Of a stretch of 64,000 nt of DNA, positions 57,900 to 64,000 are shown one piece after another; position 1 is the first letter of the stretch, and every line of letters begins with the position of its first letter. The stretch is taken from the NCBI GenBank assembly GCA_030704615.1, contig CM060731.1:742001-806000 (forward strand). The letters are read 5' to 3'. The translations under genes and the position numbers were made by a program. Source of the DNA: Takakia lepidozioides. Its lineage: Eukaryota > Streptophyta > Takakiopsida > Takakiales > Takakiaceae. The notes under the pieces were generated by a model. The model was not told the DNA's origin. It did not search any database and saw only the letters and a program-made list of their open reading frames with translations.

Positions 57900-58626
57900 C
57901 CTAAGTCCCAGCCCGGTGTAAAGTTCGGCGGTGTAATTTTAAACCGTTAGATCTTAAAAAATCTAGACCGTTAGATCATATAAAATCTAACGATTCAAAA
58001 TAATTTCCATCACATGATCTAACCTTGTACAACCATGACCATTGCGTATTTTAATCTCATATATCTTGCGATGTTTGTTAAGCCACGTCCATCCAGGTCC
58101 AATTTATGGAACAAATATCAAATCGACACACCGTATAGGCGGATGGATGAACCCATCCATTGGATGAATTCATTAATGTACATGCCTTTTAAATGACACG
58201 TATAGTGATGTAGTCATATATATAGAGTTATGAAACAATTTGCAGTAAGGGACTCATAAGTTTACATGCCATGTCATCGATGGATAAACTCATCCAATGG
58301 ATGAATACATTCGTGTATGTGCTTTCAAAATGACACGTGTAGGGATGTAGTTGTATATCTTCAGTCACGGAGTCACAAGATTCCATGAAACGTCGTCCAC
58401 GTGTAATCAAACATATCACACTAGTCATAAAACCATCCATGTCATCATGGTCAACAATGTTTGACCAATGCTCCCTAACTTTCCGGAGTCATGTAGTGAT
58501 ATCCATTACTACAAAGTGATAAAACTATGACTGCAACGCATTTCAGCGCTCTGTAGTCGTATACTTATTGCCGTTTTTATAACTCCGCCAAATCCGTAGT
58601 CCTAAAAACGCTCATCTCTTGTAGTG
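57900..58626 (+). mobile_element. Non-coding block ending in a CACTA-type terminus
   Basis: It ends TCTTGTAGTG at 58617-58626, the reverse complement of CACTACAAGA. Internally there is a repeated block: ATCCA-TGGATGAAT(T/A)CATT...ATGACACGT(A/G)TAG-GATGTAGT at about 58145-58220 and 58270-58350. Near the left side ACCGTTAGATC is repeated. No transposase. The matching left terminus was not found. Confidence 0.45.
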
Positions 58627-59646
58627 TCTGGACTACATCGATAAGGAATGGCATCCTAAAATAGCAATGTGGTGTACAACAGCTCGCCATGTTCCGCATG
58701 CCAGTCAAGACACAAATGCTAGCATTGAGGCATACCATGGAAACTTGAAGGCAAGACTGAGGGTGGGGAAAGGCAAAATGACTGGGCGTAGAGTGGATTG
58801 GCTCATATGGGAACTCACAGGCCGTGTGCTAACACACTACTGGTGAGCAATTCACCTGAAGACGCACGGATTCATAAGGTATGACAAACATGAGAAGTAC
58901 ATGTCCAGTTCTGTGCTTGCGGCACACGACATCCCAACTTGCAATGTCACTCTTCCGTTCCATCCTGGGCAACCAGCCTATGTTCTAAGCACCAATCACC
59001 CAAACACAATTTACATTGTTTACAACCCCGGATGCGAATGGGCTTCTTGCACTTGCCCATGGGCCATGAAGGGCAATTTGTGCAAGCATCAAGTCCGAGT
59101 CCTGAAGTTGCTTCATCCGCACTTGCAGGATGGACTCATAGTGCGCGCTTGTGGCACGGCGCTGGGAACCATTCATGGAGGATTGCATAATGTGTTTAGG
59201 GTTCATGCAAATGGCGGCGACGAAGAGGGTTTGGGAAATACAACAGAGGGCCCTTCCACAGATGACTTCCCCTATGATGCGGAGCCTGTCCTCGTACCAT
59301 CCTCCGTGGACGAAGAATTTGCAGACATACTTCGCATTGTTGGTGACGACAAATACCTGGAGAAACATGTGTTGTCTTCTCTTCGAATCTGTAGGGGGTA
59401 GCTTGCTGATATTCTCGCTAAGAGTGCTGCAGGAATGTTGCACCTTGCGGCAGCAAAGAGCTTCCGTCCTGTAAATGACAATAACAATATGTCGCTGAAA
59501 AGGAAACGGGATTTCGTTGAGGCATGGAAAACGCGACCCAGAGTCTTGCGCAAAACAGGGAAGAGGGTTGGTGCCCCAACACCTGCAGCACACATATACT
59601 CCATAATCCAAAGGGTTGCAGACCGTATAGCAGTTGTAAAGTAGAG
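58627..59646 (+). pseudogene. MULE-type transposase, C-terminal SWIM part
   Basis: The frame begins right at the end of the CACTA-type terminus: CLDYIDKEWHPKIAMWCTTA, DTNASIEAYHGNLKARLRVG, then HYW-TGA (58847), HGFIRYDKHEKYMSSSVLAA, CEWASCTCPWAMKGNLCKHQ and VRVLKLLHPHL. The SWIM zinc finger CxCx(n)CxH is complete. A second stop at 59399 is followed by a basic tail (NMSLKRKRDFVEAW, KTGKRVGAP) ending at 59644. SWIM domains end MULE/FAR1-type transposases. The catalytic part is not attached. Confidence 0.8.
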
Positions 59647-60765
59647 TTTAAAATGTAGGAAATGCTACGCAATCATTCTCCCGATGAAATAAAAAATTTG
59701 CAGTACGATTGCATGTGCACAAGACTTTCAACCTGTCTCTGAACCAGTCTGTTGAACCAGTCAACTGGCGTTCGAACCAGTATGTTGTACCAGTCTCGAA
59801 CCAGTCTTCTGAACCGGCTACATCCGAGCCTCACAACTATCTACCAACTTTCTCCAAACATTCCAAACCGTGCACTATATATTTTGCACATTGTAGTCGT
59901 TGGCCAAGTGCAAACTTATAAGTAAACCAGGTCGCAGTGAAAGGCACTCCTCTCTTTGCCTTTTTATTCTTGTCAGACTTTCCTCGCAATTTCACCCATT
60001 CATTAAAAACTTGAATGAATGACATGACGTAAAAAGCCACATTCCCAACTGAATGGTTGTTCTGGCACTTCGGGCTGGTGCAATTGAAAAGTACAAACAA
60101 CCTCCTGCCACTCTGGAGCCTCCTGCGAGTACCCCAAGCACTCGGCATGCAGCCTCTGAATCCATGGTATAATGAATGGAGCACGACGCAGTCTCTTGAT
60201 AGTGTTCAGGTGAGTGTAGGACCCTTTCCGATGCATAGAAGACTCCAGTGCCCCCTGCAATGGGTATCACGCAGCATTACGTCACAAAAGGGAAATACTA
60301 ACCAGACCAAGCAGTGCCAACAGACTCAGCATACTCAGAATACTCAGCAGACACCCTCATCAGTCTTCTGTCCAGTCCACTCACGCCCAGCACACTGGGT
60401 CTTCTACACAGTCTAGGAGACTGAGGGGACAAGGAAGTCGTTCTTTGCCGCGAGATCCAGCAGTGAGTAGTATCTGTTGGTCTGTTTTCTCTTTTTTTTT
60501 TGTGAAGATACTGAGTCTGCTGAGCCCAGTCTCCTGCTATTCTCTGCTGATCTGTCTTCTCATAATTTTCGGTCTGCTCAGTCATGTTAGTCTGCCCAGT
60601 CCCATCTCCTTTACACAGTCTCCTGTTGTTGTCGGTCTTGGAGAGTCTTCACATACTCTTGACATAGTATGGTCAGTCATTCTGCTCGGTCTTCTCGTGT
60701 GCTCGGTCTTCTCGTCTGTCTGACAAGTACAGGGGCTTTTCCTCAGTCTGCTCTGGTCTGTGCAG
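59647..60765. other. Non-coding or intronic; AGTCTGCT-rich in its second half
   Basis: 60300-60765 is rich in GTCTGCT/CAGTCTC phrases and ends CTGGTCTGTGCAG, a good acceptor for the following + strand exon. Confidence 0.45.
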
Positions 60766-61127
60766 ATTGACTTCTCGGTTTGATAAACTACATCGTAATG
60801 AAGTGGATGTCGGTGGTTCCATGTTGCACTTTTATAAGGGGGACCCACGTTTTGAATGCGGAGTTGACCATGGTGACCTGAAGGCAATTAACAAGGTTGA
60901 GTCCGAGTGCACGGATAGACTGCTGGAGCTATGGTGTCGCTTCTATGAAAAGTCGGCTGATTTGAAGGTGATAGCTCTTCTGCCAACGTGGACGTGGGCG
61001 GTGATGAAGATCCACTGGGAGGGGCCACGCGAAAGACTACTAGATAACCTTCATGCTGCCTTCAGCAGCAAGCGGCATGGCAAGGACCTAAAAGACTGCG
61101 AGTTTATTTTGGCTCATGGTGAAGAGT
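60766..61127 (+). CDS. Unidentified coding exon
   Basis: It is bounded by an acceptor (GGTCTGTGCAG/ATTG) and a donor (GGTGAAGA/GTAAGG). It is open throughout in one frame: LTSRFDKLHRNEVDVGGSML, VDHGDLKAINKVESECTDRL, LELWCRFYEKSADLKVIALL, TWTWAVMKIHW and KDLKDCEFILAHGEE. First ATG at 60821. The composition is protein-like and the splice signals make chance unlikely. I do not recognise the family. No other exon of the same gene could be joined with confidence. Confidence 0.45.
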
Positions 61128-61244
61128 AAGGACTCCCCTGTGCTATGTGTTCTATCTACTCAGTCCGCTCGGTCTGCTCAGTCTCGCCATCTCGAAAACC
61201 AGTTTACGGTCCTTGTTCATAAGACACCGGACTTTTTCTTTGGG

Positions 61245-62818
61245 CTACTTTTCTTGGAAGCAGGACCCTTGATCCCCAACCTCTTTGGCGAGGTCCAACA
61301 CATCCTGCTTCTTCGCTTTGCCTCTACTTTGGGGAGCAGAAGGTGTTGCCGGCGGGTTGGATTGAGTAGACCGGAGGGCGGCCGTCCGGCTTCTCAACAC
61401 AACAACATCAGGAGGCTTGTTGACACTTCCTAGATAGGTCCTCGCAGCCTCACGCGTGGCATGCGTGGAACTCACCCGCACACCCGGCGGCGTTTCGTCT
61501 ATGGTACCCATCTTTGTCGTCGACCCGACATTGGGTGCATTGGCAGGTCCATGGGCATGGGTTGAGTTCACTGCGGACTATGGCGATGTCGCAACGTGCA
61601 CATCCCTCATGAGACAAACATCCTGCAAGGTCAATAATACGTTCAATAATATAATGAAGGTGCAACATTAGTAAGTAAAATGCTCTCACAGTCTAGGAAC
61701 AACCTGAGTAGGTGGGGCTGGGTCATCCATTGTGCCGTTATGAGCAGTGTCATCTCCAGTGTCCTCTGCAGTCTGCCGAGAAGTCTCCTGGATAGACTGC
61801 TGGGCAGTCTCCTGCACAGGTTGGTCAGGCTCCATGGTAGTTTCTTGTGCATTGGCAGTCTTGGCAATGGCATGGGCAGTCTGCTAGACTGCATTCAAGT
61901 CAGTCTGTTGGACTACATCCAAGTCAGTCTGTTGGACTACATCCAAGTCAGTCTCCTGTTGGGCAGGCTCCCGGGCAGCGTCCTGGGGAGGCTCCTGGTA
62001 GACAAGTTGCACGTCAGAGTCAGTCTGCTGGACTCCTTCCAAGTCCCTCTCTTGAGCAGTCTACTAGACTGTCTGCTAGTCTGAGCTCTCCAAATCAGTC
62101 TCCTAGGCAGTCTGTTGAACAGTCTCATGGACAATCAGTGCAGTCCCCTGGGCCCTGGGCAGTCTTCTTGAGTTCGGTCTCCTGGGAATTCCGATGAGCC
62201 CAATATCTTCAATTTGGCGAGCCAGAAGTGCGGAATCAAGCAGGCCAATGGCGGATATGCGGTCTTCATACGGAGTTCCAGACCAGAGGACTCTAAAGAC
62301 ATCTGGTTTGTGCAAGACAATGTCAATTACGGCTCGCACCTGGACAACTGACAACCATACCAAAGCGTCATCCAAAACCGCCTTCCTTGCCTGCGGTTCT
62401 CCATGTAGTAGATCCATGCGAAGGCTATGCAAGTCCTTTCTCAATGTCCTGTATGAGGTGAAATTACCAAATTGCATCCATCGATGCCGAAGGAAGGATG
62501 ATGTCATGCGGTCCAACTGCTCTGCTGTTAGTGCTGACAAGTGCTTTACGCGCACACCAAAGGCTGGGTGTGCCATAGCCATATGCCGAAGCTCGTCCGA
62601 GCATGGGTCATCCGTGGGAATTAGCTGAACAAGTTGCGGCGGTTCACTTCGGTCACTGAGCACATCAACTGCAAGCATGCTTGCACTTTGTAGAACCTGA
62701 TTGGCTTCCTCGATTGTGTACTTCTATCTACTTCTATCCGCACCGCATTCACTTGCAAAGGAGGGTCTTTGGTCTGCGTTCTCCAAGCCGCAATGGCTGT
62801 CCGAACACGCTCTTGAGC
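61245..62818 (-). pseudogene. Unidentified gene, Gln/Thr-repeat C-terminus, TAG-interrupted
   Basis: On the - strand an acceptor (GATAGCAG, exon from 62818) leads to QERVRTAIAAWRTQTKDPP. After a small shift a long frame follows from ATG 62678: RSEPPQLVQLIPTDDP, LSALTAEQLDRMTSSFLRHR, WMQFGNFTSYRTLRKDLHSL, ALVWLSVVQVRAVIDIVLHK and GLLDSALLARQIEDI. It continues without any TAA or TGA to 61686 through Gln/Thr-rich repeats (VQQTDLD, VQETAQQSIQETSRQTAED), but with five TAG codons. A further acceptor (CTTGCAG, about 61622) precedes DVCLMRDVHVATSP-TAG-SAVN and a Lys-rich segment to a TAG at 61245. No domain recognised. Confidence 0.45.
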
Positions 62819-63145
62819 CTGCTATCCAGCAAATTACATAAGTGAAGGCCAACAAAGTGAACAACAAAGTAAACTAGTACAAAAGACCAGCATAGAGGAC
62901 GAGCAGACTGGAGCAGCAGAGTGGACCGTTAGACTGAGTGGACCGACGAACGAAATGAGCAGACTCAGCAGACCTGAGGGTTGAGGGTTTACCAGAGTAC
63001 TGAGATAAGCAGACCAAGAAGATGAGCAGACCAAGCAGGTTTACCCCACAAAGCAGCAGACCAACAGACTTAGCAGACAAACCAGCAGACAACAGCAGAC
63101 CAGTAGACTAGTTTACGCTTGTTGGAGGGATACAAGAGAGCAGTA

Positions 63146-63247
63146 CCTGCTGGTCTGTTTCGTCCGCATTCTCATCTGCAATGCACTTCAACCAATTTTC
63201 TTGCGCCTGGCGGACGGTCACGGCCATCCGTTCGGTTTGCATTGAAT
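63146..63247 (-). CDS. Small upstream exon of the same unidentified gene
   Basis: Between an acceptor TTTTTCTTCAG and a donor CAGCAG/GTACTG, the - strand reads SMQTERMAVTVRQAQENWLK, then CIADENADETDQQ. The intron that follows (62819-63145) is crowded with GTCTGCT phrases in sense orientation. Approximate boundaries. Confidence 0.4.
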
Positions 63248-63559
63248 CTGAAGAAAAAAGGGAAGAACTGTGGATCGTCTGGTGGTGGGCACAACGCTAG
63301 GAAAACCCCAAACTGAAGTAAGAGTAGAGTGCCCAGATAGAGAGGGCCGTCGATCTTCTCAGGGGTCTTCTCAGCGCCATTGTACTCTGTCTGTTGGGAG
63401 TTGACTCCAATCTGCTGGATCTGCTGAGCGGTCTGGCGAAGGGAGGTGGTCTCCTCGCTTCTGTCTATCTGCATGTCCACCCTGTCGGACAAGTTTATGT
63501 AATTGTCTATTGAAGGTGGACCGTGTCCTTCTGAAGACTGGGCAGAATGATTGGACTCC

Positions 63560-63720
63560 TTTTCGGCAGACTCGCTTGAAGAACTGATTGTTTTATGCGT
63601 TTGCCAGGTATTCCTGGTTTGCGGCGAGCAGAGCGGCTTCAGCACGAGCAGACTTCGCTGCTCTGGCAGAAGCCTTCTTTGCCGCCCCATCACTCAGTTT
63701 GCGTTTCTTGGGACCCACGT
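63560..63720 (-). other. Lys/Ala-rich segment with nuclear-localisation-like motif
   Basis: The - strand reads CDVGPKKRKLSDGAAKKASA, then RAAKSARAEAALLAANQEYL, and a TAA. PKKRKLS is a classic basic nuclear-localisation pattern. It may be an upstream part of the gene at 61.2-63.2 kb. The join is not shown. Confidence 0.35.
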
Positions 63721-64000
63721 CACAGGCATTTCCTGAAAGTGGTCTTCGTCCACAACATGTTGTTCCACAGTCCAGCAGCCCTCCAGTACCGTTGCCTGAC
63801 TTTGGCCAAACTTCGGGGGACTGAGTTTTTGCCGCGGCATCTCAAAGCAGCCTCATGCGGCTCCTTCTGAGATGCTAGTATGGGCCAAGGCTTGGGCGGA
63901 ATAGCAGCCTTGCAACCCGTATCAACGCAATGGCGGTTGAGCTAGATCTTGTCTTTTATGTCCACCTTGCAAAATAGACACCTCAGTCTATCCTTGGTCC
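63721..64000. other. Window end, nothing recognised
   Basis: Short frames only. Sequence may continue the unidentified - strand gene beyond the window. Confidence 0.4.

Noticed and set aside
61245-62678. Reassigned genetic code (UAG = Gln)
   Set aside because: The HSP20 frame in the window ends in TAG and the other genes are standard plant genes. C-to-T decay at CAG explains the pattern better.

Overview
The window is nuclear DNA of a land plant, most likely a seed-free vascular plant (lycophyte or fern). Several spliced plant genes are present: MTHFR, a trihelix factor, COX19, a class I-type small heat-shock protein, a spermidine-synthase-like protein and a WS/DGAT. There is also an expanded PLS-class PPR family with very similar ~101-residue triads and much decayed transposon sequence. 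Nothing bacterial, viral or organellar is seen. The species is an inference from family style; no marker gene settles it.

Layout. 1-8.2 kb is a graveyard of PPR-DYW pseudogenes on the + strand, with captured fragments of an ALWAYS EARLY/LIN9-type SANT exon (4.3-4.7 kb) and a methylcrotonyl-CoA carboxylase beta-like exon (8.2-8.4 kb). 9.6-20.6 kb is nested retroelements: Ty3/gypsy RT, integrase, protease and gag pieces, one clean 700-bp LTR with a primer binding site, a + strand gag with zinc knuckles, and a CACTA element inserted in that gag. 21.2-22.1 kb holds a directly repeated ~0.4-kb unit ending in (AAAAC)n.

22.7-49.6 kb is the gene-bearing part. MTHFR (-) lies head-to-head with the trihelix factor (+). 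COX19 (-) and a damaged small HSP (-) follow, then a broken coiled-coil ORF (+), a spermidine-synthase-like gene (-), a near-intact PPR gene (-), a LINE 3' half (+) and a WS/DGAT gene (-). I joined exons by hand for MTHFR, trihelix, COX19 and WS/DGAT, and phases agree at every junction. The spermidine-synthase-like gene lacks a proven 5' end.

50-59.6 kb carries two halves of a MULE-type transposase (FLYWCH-like N part and SWIM C part, with no DDE core). Between them lie more PPR debris and a CACTA-type terminus. 60.4-63.7 kb contains unidentified spliced coding sequence on both strands. One - strand frame there is interrupted only by TAG codons, several of them where repeat neighbours have CAG.

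No single operon-like or defence system is visible. The most notable points are an MTHFR gene that appears to have lost its regulatory half, a PPR gene cut by one point stop in its E motif, the TAG-only decay at 61.2-62.7 kb, and a repeat family found in this window only inside PPR debris. All family names come from motif recognition by eye, without database searches.
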